Shown here: piece by piece, positions 15,671 through 26,531 of the stretch | Layout: each line of letters starts with the position of its first letter | Position numbering within the stretch: position 1 is the stretch's first letter | DNA from: Cladopsammia gracilis | Taxonomy: Eukaryota > Cnidaria > Anthozoa > Scleractinia > Dendrophylliidae | Assembly: GCA_022457155.1 (NCBI GenBank) | Contig: JAJGOT010000932.1 | Coordinates: 1 to 64,000 of the forward strand | DNA length: 64,000 bases | Direction: 5' to 3' | Program-made: the position numbers and the translations under genes | Notes under the pieces: model-generated | What the model saw: only the letters and a program-made list of their open reading frames with translations | Told to the model about the DNA's origin: nothing | Databases searched by the model: none

Positions 15671-18600
15671 CTTTAGCTGCATGGCAATCTTTTGCGCGAT
15701 CGACAAATTTGCGAGGTTGGTCGCGATTGAAGAAAATTGACTTAATGAAATTTTTAGTTGAAAATCTTTGGCAAGGAGGGGGAAAAAATCAGCCAAAAAC
15801 TCGAAAAAGACGAGCCAACCTAGATGACGAAAATCCAGAAATTGATGTGCCTTTTTTGATTCCGGAAAGAAGAATTGTTCCCCCCAGAGTCATTCCCAGA
15901 GCGATTGAAGAAAATGTGGATACGGTTATCGATTGGACGAATTGGTTGGAAAATGTGGATGACGCGGATGTTCGGAGAAGAGCCAATCCCGCGGTGGAAA
16001 GATTGAAAGAACAAGTCAGAAGATTGTGGGAACAGAGATTAGCCGTGGAAGAAGGGCAATCCGCTTTGCGAGGATTCGCGAGACAATTTTTTATTCAAGG
16101 AGATGATTCCATTTCTCCCCAAGATTTTTTCCGGAAAGCAAGATGGTTGGTTCTCAGGCTCCTGCGAGAAAATCCACAAACAAGAGTGAAATGCGTTTTG
16201 AATGTGGAAATGTCCCAAACAAATTTGGCTTCTGGGGAGGAAGTGATTGAAAATCCATTTTTCCATTCCCGGCAGAAAAGGAATTTGGGGAACAACCCAG
16301 AGATTCTGGATGAAATGGAAAGAGAAATGATTGAGAATCTGGAAAACTTCAATCGCAGGGGATCCAATTGGATGTTTGAAAGAGTTTTGCGTTTGGAAAT
16401 TCATTTTGTGCGCTGGAACCCCCTGCGAGGATCTGGGTGGATTGAACTGCCTGCTGATTTGGCAAACAAGAAAGCCGTGATCAACATGCAAAATGAAGAC
16501 GAGATGTGTTTTAAATGGTGCTTGGGCAGAGCCGCAAATATGGTCAAAGTTCATCCGGAAAGAATCACACCGACTTTGCGAGAACAAACGGAAGAGATGA
16601 ATTGGGATGGTTGCGAATTTCCCATGGCCGTGGAAAAAATCAAGTTTTTTGAGGCCAGAAATCCTGACATTTCAGTGAACGTTTTTGGCTGGAATGGATT
16701 TGTTTTTCCCCTGAGAATCACCAAGGAAGAAAGGGGACTTCATGTGGATTTGATTCTGCTGACAGAAGAATTCAAAACGCATTATTGTCTGGTGAAAAAT
16801 TTCTCCCGCTTGGCAAGCTCTCAAGTTTCGCGAAATGGGCATGAAAGATTTTTCTGCAAAAGATGCCTCAATTCATTTCCCAGAGTGGAAAGTCTGGAGA
16901 AACACAAAACCATTTGCGGAGATTTTGAAGCCGCGAGAATTGAACTTCCAGGAGGAACTTGTTCCTTCAAAAACTTCCCAAAAATGATGCATCTGCCTGT
17001 TGTTGGATATGCAGATTTTGAGTCAATTTTGAAACCGCTGGGGGGAACTCAAAAAACCCACGAGCATATTCCCTGCGGATTTGCGTTTCATCTCGTTTCC
17101 CCGTTTTTGCAAATGGAGCCTGTGTTGAAAAGAGCTGCAAATGAAAATGAAGAACTTCCCAAAGAGTTCATTCGGGAATTGATTTCCCGAGTGAGAGAAG
17201 CTCACTTGAATTTGCCGAAAAAGGAAATGATTCCCCTGACCAACCAAGAATGGAAATCATTTCGAGAAGCGGAAGTGTGCTGGCTGTGTCGAGAAGAATT
17301 TGGAGAAAAAAGTCTGTCCAAGGTGAGGGATCACTGTCACTTTTCAGGAAAATTCAGGGGAGCAGCGCATCAATCTTGCAACCTCAAGTTTCAAAGGCCA
17401 AAATTCACCCCTGTGTTTTTTCACAATCTGGCAAACTATGACGCGCATCTTTTTGTGCGAGCTTTGGGGACAATGGATGAAGTTTTGAGCGTGACATGCA
17501 TCCCCAACAACGAGGAGAAATATATTTCCTTTTCCCTGAAATTCGAGTTGAAAAAAGAATGGAATGAGGAGAAAGGGAAAGAATTTTCAGTGAAACATGA
17601 AATTCGATTTCTGGATTCCTTCAAATTCACGCTGGAAGGATTGGAATCGCTGGCAAAAAATCTCCCCAAAGAAGAATTGAAAGAAATCACCAGATTTTTT
17701 GGTGAGAAAAGTGATTTGATGCGGCGAAAAGGAGTTTATCCCTATGAATTCATGGATGGGTTTGATAAGTTTGAGAAAAAACTGCCAAAGAAAGCCGCTT
17801 TTTTCTCCAGATTGAATCAGGAAAAAGTCTCAGATGAAGATTTTGCCCATGCCCAGCGAGTCTGGGAAGAATTTGAAGTGAAAAATATGGGCGAATTTCA
17901 CGATCTTTATCTGAAAACGGATGTGCTGCTGCTTGCAGATGTCATGGAAAGTTTCAGAAAACTTTGCGAAGAAAACTATGAACTGGATCCCGCGCACTAT
18001 TTTACCACCCCTGGGTTGGCTTGGGATGCAATGCTGAAAGTGACCGGAGTGAAGTTGGAACTTCTAGATGATGTGGAACAGTTGTTGATGTTTGAAAAAG
18101 GAATCAGGGGAGGAAACGCAAATGCATTCAAGCGATTTGCGAAAGCAAACAACCAATATATGAAAAATTTCAATCCAAAAGATCCATCTCGTTTCCTGGT
18201 TTATTTGGACGCAAACAACCTTTATGGATGGGCCATGTCGCAGCCTCTTCCAGTTGGGAAATTCCAATGGATGAGCGAAGAAGATTTGCAAAACTGGGAA
18301 AAGTTTGTGAAAGAAGAAGGTCAAGGTTGCATTCTGGAAGTTGATCTCATTTATCCCCCAGAATTGCATGACGAGCATAATGATTTTCCCCTGGCTCCGG
18401 AAAAACTGGCGCTGGGTGAGATTGAAAAACTCACGCAAAATCTGAGGGACAAAGAAGGCATGGTTTTGCACGGTCGCAATCTGGCGTTTTATCTTTCCGC
18501 CGGAATGAAGTTGAAAAAGATCAAGCGAGGAATCAAATTCGAAGAAGCACCTTTCATGAAATGTTATATTGACAAAAACACTGCCCTGAGATCCAAGGGA

Positions 18601-19593
18601 AAAACGAAATTTGAAAAAGATTTCTTCAAACTCATGAACAACTCAGTCTTTGGGAAAACCATGGAAAACCTGAGAAACCGAGTCACGATTGAACTGGTGA
18701 AAGATGCGGAAAGGGCAGAAAAGCTGGTGAATAAATGCAACTTCGCCGATGTGAAAATTTTCGATGAGTTTCTGATTGCAGTCAAGATGAGGAAAACGCG
18801 AGTGGTCATGTCAAAACCCATCTTTGTTGGGATGTCAATCTTGGATTTGTCCAAACTTTTAATGTATGAATTTCACTATGAATATGTGAAGAAAAAGTGG
18901 GAAAATGTTTCTCTCCTGTATACCGACACAGATTCTTTGGTGCTGGAGATTGAAACGGAAGATTTCTTTGCGGACATTGCGTGGGATGTGGCAGAATGGT
19001 TTGACACAAATGATTTTTCCCCAGAGCATCCAGCAGTGTTGAATGGAATGCCAATCGTGCCGGGGAACAAGAAAAAGATTGGGTTGATGAAAGATGAATG
19101 TGAAGGTGCCATTTTGACAGAATTTGTCGCCCTGAGACCGAAACTGTATTCTCTCCTGATGGAGAAGAATGCAGAAACCACGGAGGAACAAAAGGCAAAA
19201 ACCACGGAGGAACAAAAGGCAAAAACCACGGAGGAACAAAAGGCAAAAGGAGTGAAAAAATGCATGATCAGGAAGAGTTTGAGACATGCAAACTTTGTGA
19301 AATGTTTGAGGACAAAACAAAAGCAACTCAGGAGGCAAACTATTTTTCGCAGCAGAGGGCACCATTTATTCACGGAAAACATGACCAAAATTGCGTTGAG
19401 TGCGGAAGATGACAAAAGAGTGATTTTGGGAAATGGAATTGATACGCTGGCGTTGGGGCATTGGAGACTGGGGGAAATATTCCCCCAAAATGAGCATGAA
19501 ATTTTGGAAAATGAAACTGATCTAGCGTTGGGGCATTGGAGAATGGAAGAAATATTCTCCCCAAATGAGCGTGAGATTTTGGAAAATGGTTAA
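15634..19593 (+). CDS. protein-primed family B DNA polymerase
   Basis: This polymerase replicates the linear element from a protein primer. It has 1319 residues from ATG 15634, with ATG 15667 (MSLAAWQSF) as an alternative. Order of parts: a short SAP-like helical N-terminus (about 12-45); a long N-terminal region with the zinc-finger-like FFCKRCLNSF (about 405); exonuclease motif YADFESIL (about 459); an endonuclease VII-like insertion with CWLC and DHCHFSGKFRGAAH (about 547-590); palm motif A YLDANNLYGWAM (about 856); motif B NNSVFGKTMEN (about 1001); motif C YTDTDSLV (about 1096). The C-terminus has three TTEEQKAK repeats (about 1183-1205) and a duplicated LALGHWRxxEIF block (about 1272 and 1297). 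All catalytic acids are present. The TAA abuts the right terminal repeat. Confidence 0.97.
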   Translation: MGKKDFFSPLKMSLAAWQSFARSTNLRGWSRLKKIDLMKFLVENLWQGGGKNQPKTRKRRANLDDENPEIDVPFLIPERRIVPPRVIPRAIEENVDTVIDWTNWLENVDDADVRRRANPAVERLKEQVRRLWEQRLAVEEGQSALRGFARQFFIQGDDSISPQDFFRKARWLVLRLLRENPQTRVKCVLNVEMSQTNLASGEEVIENPFFHSRQKRNLGNNPEILDEMEREMIENLENFNRRGSNWMFERVLRLEIHFVRWNPLRGSGWIELPADLANKKAVINMQNEDEMCFKWCLGRAANMVKVHPERITPTLREQTEEMNWDGCEFPMAVEKIKFFEARNPDISVNVFGWNGFVFPLRITKEERGLHVDLILLTEEFKTHYCLVKNFSRLASSQVSRNGHERFFCKRCLNSFPRVESLEKHKTICGDFEAARIELPGGTCSFKNFPKMMHLPVVGYADFESILKPLGGTQKTHEHIPCGFAFHLVSPFLQMEPVLKRAANENEELPKEFIRELISRVREAHLNLPKKEMIPLTNQEWKSFREAEVCWLCREEFGEKSLSKVRDHCHFSGKFRGAAHQSCNLKFQRPKFTPVFFHNLANYDAHLFVRALGTMDEVLSVTCIPNNEEKYISFSLKFELKKEWNEEKGKEFSVKHEIRFLDSFKFTLEGLESLAKNLPKEELKEITRFFGEKSDLMRRKGVYPYEFMDGFDKFEKKLPKKAAFFSRLNQEKVSDEDFAHAQRVWEEFEVKNMGEFHDLYLKTDVLLLADVMESFRKLCEENYELDPAHYFTTPGLAWDAMLKVTGVKLELLDDVEQLLMFEKGIRGGNANAFKRFAKANNQYMKNFNPKDPSRFLVYLDANNLYGWAMSQPLPVGKFQWMSEEDLQNWEKFVKEEGQGCILEVDLIYPPELHDEHNDFPLAPEKLALGEIEKLTQNLRDKEGMVLHGRNLAFYLSAGMKLKKIKRGIKFEEAPFMKCYIDKNTALRSKGKTKFEKDFFKLMNNSVFGKTMENLRNRVTIELVKDAERAEKLVNKCNFADVKIFDEFLIAVKMRKTRVVMSKPIFVGMSILDLSKLLMYEFHYEYVKKKWENVSLLYTDTDSLVLEIETEDFFADIAWDVAEWFDTNDFSPEHPAVLNGMPIVPGNKKKIGLMKDECEGAILTEFVALRPKLYSLLMEKNAETTEEQKAKTTEEQKAKTTEEQKAKGVKKCMIRKSLRHANFVKCLRTKQKQLRRQTIFRSRGHHLFTENMTKIALSAEDDKRVILGNGIDTLALGHWRLGEIFPQNEHEILENETDLALGHWRMEEIFSPNEREILENG

Positions 19594-19726
19594 TTTTCCT
19601 CTGTGAAAATTCAGCGGAGAAATCTTGAAATTGGCCAATTTGTTATTTGTTGAAATCTGCAGGAAATATTTGTGTGAAATTCAGGGGAATTTGAGGGTGT
19701 CTCAGAACTCTCTTTTACCACCTACT
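19592..19726. repeat. Polinton right terminal inverted repeat
   Basis: The inner 50 bases (19592-19641) mirror 310-359 and the outer 64 (19663-19726) mirror 1-64. Bases 19639-19726 recur in direct orientation at 191-278. It ends ...ACCACCTACT, followed by host sequence aaatgctgc. The first bases overlap the PolB stop codon. Confidence 0.93.
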
Positions 19727-20302
19727 AAATGCTGCTTGTCGCTCGTCGCTAAAAGCATTTTATTCCAGCATTAGGATAGGGTTACCCCACGTACGCGCCT
19801 GCAGAGAGATTTTTCCTTTTAGACCCTTTCTCATCTTAGGAATAAGTCTCTAACTGTGATACTGACAGGAGGAATTTACGAGGTTGGTCCCCAGTTTTCC
19901 CAGAGTACTGTTGCGCATGGGTAGAAAAAAGACACTACTGCCACTTTGAGCACAAGCTTCAAACACTTACAGTATTTTCTCTGGAAACAGTAAACATTAA
20001 AATATTGGCCAATATAACAGCAAACACTGAAAATTATGGGTAAATAACACCAAACACTAAATCCCATTCAGACCCTCCTACAACCTCGTCCCCAGCGCTC
20101 GCTGGGAACGAGGTTGGAGTTCCTGGGGTGTTCGGAGGTGTTCCGGTGGTGTTCCGGGGCCGTTCCGGGTCGATTCTGGGTTTTGCAGACACCCTAATTA
20201 ATAAGACCAAAAAAATGGAGTTTCTCTAGTAAAAAATATAAAATGTCACCTCAAATAAAACCCGGAACACCACTTAAGTAAGTATCAGTATGTTAGAAAT
20301 GG
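19727..20302. other. host flank, non-coding
   Basis: No gene is recognisable. A strong hairpin at about 20081-20117 (CAACCTCGT...ACGAGGTTG with CCCAG/CTGGG inside) and a related ACGAGGTTGGTCCCCAG at 19878 suggest remains of a small inverted-repeat element. GT-rich TTCCGG(T/G)GG repeats occupy 20120-20175. Confidence 0.5.
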
Positions 20303-20428
20303 TAATCATACGGTTTCGAGTTCATTTGATTAATTTGCACGAGTCGCTTCGGCGAATGCAATTTGAGCTTTATGAAAAGCTCACGAGTGCAAATTAATTA
20401 AAAATTGAACGAGAAAACTGTATGATTA
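20303..20428. mobile_element. short MITE-like inverted repeat
   Basis: TAATCATACGGTTTCGAGTTCA at the left is mirrored by TGAACGAGAAAACTGTATGATTA at the right, with a second internal pair (TTAATTTGCAC / GTGCAAATTAA). About 125 bases, non-coding. Confidence 0.55.
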
Positions 20429-20455
20429 CTTATTAATAATCATACATGAAAAAAT

Positions 20456-20829
20456 TTACATACAGGAAGTGAGTTTCTCGCTCTTCCACAGCATGTCTTC
20501 TTCATCTTCGGATACTTGTCGAGCTTTGCCAGCCAGGCGAAGCTGTTTCGCTTTTCGAGCTGAATTCTCTGTCCCGTACAACAGAAAAGCTATAGCCTTT
20601 TTCCTTTAGGTATCTATCAAGCGCTGTTATCATAATTTTCAGGCTTTCTGGCTCATAATCTTCGCCGTGTTTGTTTTTTACTTCAGCGTAAAATCGCTCG
20701 AGCAAATTGTTTAGCTCAGCTGGCTGATAATTTTCGATTCTGTCCGCAATTTCCTTCTCTAGGCACCACTCTTTCCACGCAGTCAGCCAAAAATGTGTAC
20801 CTTTTACAGTATTTTCGTTTTTAGAACTG
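20456..20829 (-). pseudogene. Crypton-like (DUF3504-type) N-terminal fragment
   Basis: Readable from ENTVKGTHFWLTAWKEWC through LERFYAEVKNKHGEDYEPES and LKIMITALDRYLKEKGY to SVVRDREFS. It then continues in another frame with AKQLRLAGKARQVSEDEEDM to TAA at 20456. This is the conserved N-terminal part of the Crypton-derived tyrosine-recombinase-like proteins common in cnidarians and fish. There is one frameshift near 20560, a stop just upstream and no catalytic recombinase part, so this is a transposon relic. Confidence 0.72.
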
Positions 20830-22522
20830 TTTTTCTAGCTGTTCCGATTGTCGTAGCCGTCGCCAAAGAAAACCTGCTCAAAACGCCGACCATTGTTTTC
20901 GCTCACAACTTTTGGTCCATCCAAGTTTTGCATCATTCCGAGGACGCATTTGATTGGCTTTCTGTGAGTTCCTTTGTTCATTAGCCAATCAGAATGCTTT
21001 GTGCTTTTACAAATTTGCATTTTATTTCCTTTCTTCTGCACTGAATTTCATTTTTTCTGCACTGTGTTTCCTAAAAACTGCATTCCTTTTAGCCAATGAG
21101 AATCAAGAATTTTTTCATGTATATTATTAACCCCATTTGAGTTCCTGAGCCTTTGGGGGGGGGGGGGGGTGGTCGTAGCTATAACTTAGCTATTTGGTAA
21201 TTAGTTATACGGCCGCCATCTTGGATCCGCCATCTTGGATTTCTAATTTGTTTTCAAAACCTGTTAAAAACTGCCCAAATTGACTCACAATTGATCAAAC
21301 CCAATAGGGTTTTCCGATTTAGCGGAAAATCAGCGGAAGTCAGTGGAAGTTACAGTCTCTTAATTTTGTGAAGTCAGTTTGGTGCTTTAAAATACTATCA
21401 GTAAAGTCCGGAAAACATCGCTTATTTGTTTTGTGATATAGCCACTCATTTCAAAGTAAAATCTGTGTTTCACTGACTGTACTTTCGCGTGCACACAGGA
21501 ATGTCACGTCAGTTGAGTACGCGCCATCTTGCGAAAGCTTAGTTCATTTCATGAATGCCCCAAACTTCCAAGACATTTTGATTATGAGATAAAATGACGA
21601 GTATACGGTTGGGTACAAGACTTCGAGGACCCTCTATGAAAATTGTTCACTGCAGCGCAAATCGTGATCGAAACATGCTCATTTTGAGGTTGATTGAAAT
21701 TACCTCACGAGGTAGTTTCGATCGGATGTAATTAAGCAAAACGAAATATAAAGTCAGAAATGTCGTCTCTTTGTTTAAACACTTCATTGCCTTTCGTTCG
21801 AAGGGTTTGACAAGTAAAATAAAACCACGAAGTCATGCAACACTGGGAAAGTTTGAGTTCCATTTTTTTTCGGTTCATGCGTACTATAAAGATTTTATGC
21901 GAGATTATGCCTGTTTGTAAAACAATGTGGGATGAGAGACAAGACTTAGTCTAAGTAATTGTAATTAACGATATATTTATTATTCTATTGAAGGAACTTA
22001 CACAAATGACAATGTCGATATCCACACTTTTCTTTCGTCAAAAACGTCGATTTGTATACAAAGCGTTCTTGCAAATAAAACAACTTGCAATCTAATTTGC
22101 TGGTTTCTAACACTAAATCGTTACTGAAAATATGAAATCAGAAGCTTACATCTTTCTCAAATTTTCTGTCTCTAGAAAAAAAAGATTCATATTATACGCG
22201 GATATATACACAACATTACATTACTTAACCAAAATTTGTCGAAAATCTGGACACGCTAAATTAAGTTATGATTTCACACGACGAAATTTTTATGCCAATG
22301 CATGAATCAAGTGATCTGATTAAGTGATCCAACTGCGAACTACGCCGTTCAAAAATCAATTGACGGTGTTTATATTCATTCTTTTATTTTTTCACCGTGA
22401 TGTGAATTTCTCTTCCCAAAAAGTGACAAAAGATAATTGTATGGGTAATTGTATATGTCAAGTTCGGCAATTTGCATTTTCTCGTTCAAATCACTATACT
22501 TTTTCGTCAGTGTGAAATCATA
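20830..22522. other. non-coding host DNA with dispersed repeat
   Basis: No gene is recognised. A poly-G tract lies at about 21155-21168. A dispersed repeat containing CCGCCATCTTGGAT twice (about 21205-21335) recurs at 34370-34510, and its end part recurs at 27520-27600 (CTAAATCGGAAAACCCTAATA region). The rest shows no structure I can name. Confidence 0.5.
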
Positions 22523-22706
22523 CTAATCACTGTCAGACGAACTCATAAGTTTCAGCTTCTTCTCCCATTTTGCAAGCGCCCTGGTGTGTGCCTGCGCTGC
22601 CTGGTTGGCAGTGGCCAAAAATTGGGGCAGTTGGTCTACGAGTTCACCTAATTTCTCGGAAGAGGTGGAGCCGCTGCGTGCGTGGTCACGTTTTCTCTTC
22701 TTCTTT
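22523..22706 (-). CDS. terminal exon of a minus-strand gene of unknown function
   Basis: An acceptor (CTTCTTTAG, 22710-22707) leads into KKKRKRDHARSGSTSSEKL, then a Leu/Ala-rich helix (LPQFLATANQAAQAHTRAL) and the end LKLMSSSDSD with TAG. The basic stretch is a plausible nuclear localisation signal. It probably belongs with exons at 23132-23455 and 25094-25517, since all are on the same strand with matching splice signals. Not recognised. Confidence 0.45.
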
Positions 22707-23131
22707 CTAAAGAAGAGATGCAAGGAAAAGAAAAAAGAAAAAAAAATTGAATATATATCACATGCTGATAAATGTGAATGATTTTTCCATCATAATCATG
22801 TCAAATGGCTGATGATCATGATTTTGGGGCCGCGCCCCTAACCCAATCTTCGCGCGTCGTATTTCCTAGCCAAGACACTGCTAGTGGGCTGACTGTGACA
22901 AGGAACGACTCTAAGTCCACAGAAAGTGAAAACGAAACCGTAATTGTTCTGTGAATAGAGATACAATATTTGACTACAGGACCGCAAATAAAGGCTAGTA
23001 AAACTATCTGAAATTCGCGAATAAAGATTACGCTTGAAACACTGCTGTAACATTTATATTAATCGCCCACACGTCGCTTATTAGAGGGAATTAAATAAGG
23101 TAACATTGTGAAAAATGGGGACATTTAAACA

Positions 23132-23455
23132 TTACCCTCTCTCTTCTCTCCCCGCCTTAGACTTGCGTTTTATCTCCTCTACCATTTCCCCCGCATCAAT
23201 ATTTTGAAGATCTTCCGCTGAATCCAGCCGGTATCTTTTATCGCGCTGGCCTATTTTATTTCGGATTGTCGCCATCTCTTGAATAATTGCACTATCTTCA
23301 CTCGGCGAGTTTACTCATCCGAGGGAACTAGTTGGGTGCGTCTGGTTGCTGAACCGGATGCCGTGGACTTCTGACATGTTTGAACTGATTCTTGCTCACC
23401 GTTATCGCACCCATCGTTGTAGTCATCCTCCACGAAAGTGCATGCAGAATGTGTC
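23132..23455 (-). pseudogene. probable exon with one frameshift, same minus-strand gene
   Basis: An acceptor (TTGCAG, 23461-23456) is followed by an acidic Ser/Thr-rich segment (THSACTFVEDDYNDGCDN ... TQLVPSDE). A stop then appears at GAGTAA, but a one-base shift there (about 23311) restores an open frame reading SPSEDSAIIQEMATIRNKIG and ending at TAA 23132. The missing base in GAG(G)TA suggests a recent indel. No domain is recognised. Confidence 0.4.
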
Positions 23456-23714
23456 CTGCAACACAGATAAACTGAGTCAGACAAAGGACAGAACGTTCGC
23501 AAAAATTGCTAATAATATGAAATCTCGCTAAAACTGAGAAGAGAAGTTAACACTTCCAGATAAAAATAAAACAAATTACTCAAATTTCACTTCAAAGACT
23601 GCAGAGCGTCTTAGTCGTTTCTTTAAGTTGTAGTTGAATGTTAAGTTATCTAAAGAGTAATGCAAAAGAGTAATGAAACAGTATCCAGATCAGATACGAC
23701 AATCATTCCACAAC

Positions 23715-24983
23715 GGGCCAGGTGTCTCAAGAATTCGGCAGCCCAGGAACAACTTTTGAATGCCTTAAGTGAGGGAGCTTAAACTTTGCAAGACGACAGA
23801 CATTTGAATTCCAAACAATCCACGCCGGGCCAGGTGGCTCAAGAATTCGGCAGCCCAGGAACAACTTTTGAATGCCTTAAGTGAGGGAGCTTAAACTTTG
23901 CAAGACGACAGACATTTGAATTCCAAACAATCGTATGTTTTTTGTTTTTTCAATTTTAACCGTTTTTGGCGGGAAAATGACGTCACAAGGGTAATACCAA
24001 AATTATTTTTTCTCGTTATGGCAAAATTAGTCAGTGATTTTGAAAGAACACGTTAAGACAAATTCAAGTGTGAAAAAATTATCGAAAAACCACGATTGGT
24101 TAAAAAGTTATGGCATTTTAAAAGTGGCGGGAAATTCAAAATTGAGATCTCTGTATCTTTTGAACCAATTGTGCTTTTTCGATAATTTTTTCAGACTCGA
24201 ATTTGTCTTAACGTGTTCTTTCAAAATCACTGACTAATTTTGCCATAACGAGAAAAAATAATTTTGGTATTACCCTTGTGACGTCATTTCCCCCGCAAAA
24301 AACGGTTAAAATTGAAAAAACAAAAAAACATACGATTGTTTGGAATTCAAATGTCTGTCGTCTTGCAAAGTTTAAGCTCCCTCACTTATGACATTCAAAA
24401 GTTGTTCCTGGGCTGCCGAATTCTTGAGCCACCTGGCCCGGCGTGATCGTATGTTTTTTGTTTTTTCAATTTTATCCGTTTTTGGCGGGAAAATGACGTC
24501 ACAAGGATAATACGAAAATTATTTTTTTCTCTTTATGGCAAAATTAGTCAGTGATTTTGAAAGAACACGTTAAGACAAATTCAAGTGTGAAAAAAATATC
24601 GAAAAATCGCAATTGGTTAAAAAGTTATGGCATTTTAAAAGTTCCTATTGTTTCTAAAAATAGTAACAAAATGGCGGGAAATTCAAAATTGAGATCTCTG
24701 TATCTTTTGAACCAATTGTGCTTTTTCGATAATTTTTTCATACTCGAATTTGTCTTAACGTGTTCTTTCAAAATCACTGACTAATTTTGCCATAACGAGA
24801 AAAAATAATTTTGATATTACCCTTGTGACGTCATTTTCCCGCCAAAAACGGTTAAAATTGAAAAAACAAAAACATACGATTGTTTGGAATTCAAATGTCT
24901 GTCGTCTTGCAAAGTTTAAGCTCCCTCACTTAAGGCATTCAAAAGTTGTTCCTGGGCTGCCGAATTCTTGAGACACCTGGGCC
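23715..24983. mobile_element. paired foldback elements sharing one terminal repeat
   Basis: The terminus GGGCCAGGTG(T/G)CTCAAGAAT followed by TCGGCAGCCCAGG occurs twice in direct order at the left (23715 and 23829) and inverted at about 24340-24445 and 24890-24983. Between them lie two copies of a palindrome whose arms read TTAGTCAGTGATTTTGAAAG and its reverse (23936-24300 and 24450-24860). The apparent 67- and 77-codon frames are by-products of the palindrome. It is non-coding and interrupts an intron of the minus-strand gene. Confidence 0.75.
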
Positions 24984-25093
24984 GGTGTGTTCATTTTCTT
25001 CGACCGTATCATTTCGGTCTTCGTGTCACAATGAAATATAAAAGGCTGATTAAATTTGTGGGTTCTGTTTCTAAAAAGTCTTAAAATACTTAC

Positions 25094-25517
25094 TTTTCCT
25101 TCTTTTTCTTAAGAAGTAACGAAGCCCGTTTCCGAAGGCGCTCTTGCATGCTCTTGTCTCCCATTTTACAAGCATTGTATATTTCTCCGTCTTTCCCTAA
25201 AACGTCGCTATTGTGCTTCATAAATGCAAGGACCGCTCTCCAATCTCTCCCTCTCATCTCTAATGCCTTCAGGATCATCAGATCCTCCAACTCACTATAC
25301 CTATGCTTCGTTTGTTTTTGGTACTTAGTCGTCGCCTTTCCTTTTCCAACATTTGTAGAACAACTTGTACCCGACAAACCTGTGGTTGTTGATGGCCTAA
25401 CTATTTTCCCACTCAAAGCTGCTCTAAGAAATATGTTTTCTTCAACTTTCTCCATGGTCCACAACTGCTCTGCAACTGTGTGGTATATTTGCAGAGCTAT
25501 CTCTAAGCGCCACAAGG
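25094..25517 (-). CDS. internal exon with SANT/Myb-like domain
   Basis: Acceptor ATGCAG (25523-25518) and donor AA|GTAAGTATT (25093) bound an open exon of about 141 codons. It reads LEIALQIYHTVAEQLWTMEK, a Ser/Thr-rich linker, then HRYSELEDLMILKALEMRGR, DWRAVLAFMKHNSDVLGKD and a basic end RLRKRASLLLKKKKEK. The ED-hydrophobic-LKAL...DW pattern resembles a SANT/Myb-like DNA-binding domain. Harbinger transposons carry such a second protein and a Harbinger transposase fragment lies 1 kb away on the other strand, but a host gene is equally possible. No upstream exon was found. Confidence 0.5.
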
Positions 25518-26531
25518 CTGCATATTAATTTTTGTTACACTGTCATTTGTTAGAAATTGTAAAACGTGATTGTTTGTTTAGCAATAGTTTCGAAGGCGGG
25601 TGACAACTTTTCACATACTTTTTGTGGATTTGGTGACAAAAGCATGAAAGATTAGAAGTCTTTTATTATTTTTTGTCACACTGTTTTGTTAGAAATTGTA
25701 AAACCTGATTATTTGTTTAGCAATAGTGTTAAAGGCAGGTGACAAATTTTCACACATTTTTAGTGGTATGTGCGGCAAAAGCATGAAAAATTAGAATTTA
25801 TTTATCGGTACATGCGAAAAAACACAATGCTTCACAACCTTGTTGTTGTGCCGGCGTTTTGTCTTTATAATGGTAGAAATTTTTACCCTGTTTTTACCAC
25901 AACTAAGTAAAAGATCATTGAACTTTCGAAAAACTTACATCCCGTACAAAAAAACCTGGTAATATTCATACAGCTGGAGATAACAAGCCGCTTCTTGTGC
26001 AGTTTACACCTGCATTGTTGAAGGAATATTAGAAAGGACAAACTTTTTCTTCCCACTTTCATATAATCTTGTATGACAGAATGCCTGACTATCCGCCACT
26101 CCCGCCAACCATTTTGGTATATACTCGTTTGCTGTTGATTCCTTTATTTGTACTTGCAAAAAAAGTTACGCGTTTTGAATCAAGCTCCTCGGCAACTCTT
26201 ACCTCCGCTAATCTTTTTGACGCTCAACATGAACTATTTGTTACTAATTTTGACAATACTCGCCACTACTGATCATGATGGAACGGGAACCCTGATACAC
26301 CTTCTTTTTCCCGCCTTCAGAGGAAGACGGAACAGAGGCGGGGTATATGACCGGTGGACTCCCGAGACACTGGAAGCCATAGTGGACAAAATCTATTTAG
26401 AGGTCACTGCTCCAAGGCTTTTCCTCCACATGCCAAGAACTGACAAACAGGAGGCGCCGTTGTATCCTGGACGTTCGGAATCCGAGGTGTAATTATGGTT
26501 ATAATTTGGTTGCGACAATAATTAAAATTAC
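25518..26531. other. mostly non-coding; unidentified open frame at its end
   Basis: A 130-base block (about 25545-25680) is repeated with divergence at about 25680-25800 (GTTAGAAATTGTAAAAC, CATGAAA). The plus-strand frame 26300-26492 (RGRRNRGGVYDRWTPETLEA) could be the 5' part of the Harbinger fragment that follows, but I do not recognise it. Confidence 0.4.

Larger units (their letters stand above)
1..19726. mobile_element. Polinton/Maverick element (virus-like, near complete)
   Basis: The element starts AGTAGGTGGT and ends ACCACCTACT, the AG...CT termini usual for Polintons, with inverted termini at both ends. It encodes the whole Polinton core set: protein-primed PolB, retrovirus-type integrase, adenain-like protease, packaging ATPase, double-jelly-roll capsid protein and penton-like protein. 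Accessory genes include fiber-like, pX-like, pVI-like, PLA2-like and VLTF3-like proteins. The size of 19.7 kb is typical of the group. The window begins exactly at the first element base, so the left target-site duplication cannot be checked; the right flank reads aaatgc. Replication, packaging and capsid genes are open, while three genes left of 3.7 kb are frameshifted. Confidence 0.96.

Noticed and set aside
23720..23745. CAAGAATTCGGCAGCCCAGG resembling a cDNA-library linker
   Set aside because: It occurs in four copies as part of a genomic foldback terminus and differs from known linker sequence, so contamination is unlikely.
24034..24784. 67- and 77-codon frames starting MILKEHVKTNSSVKK
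   Set aside because: Both lie in the palindromic arms of foldback elements and mirror themselves; there is no domain.
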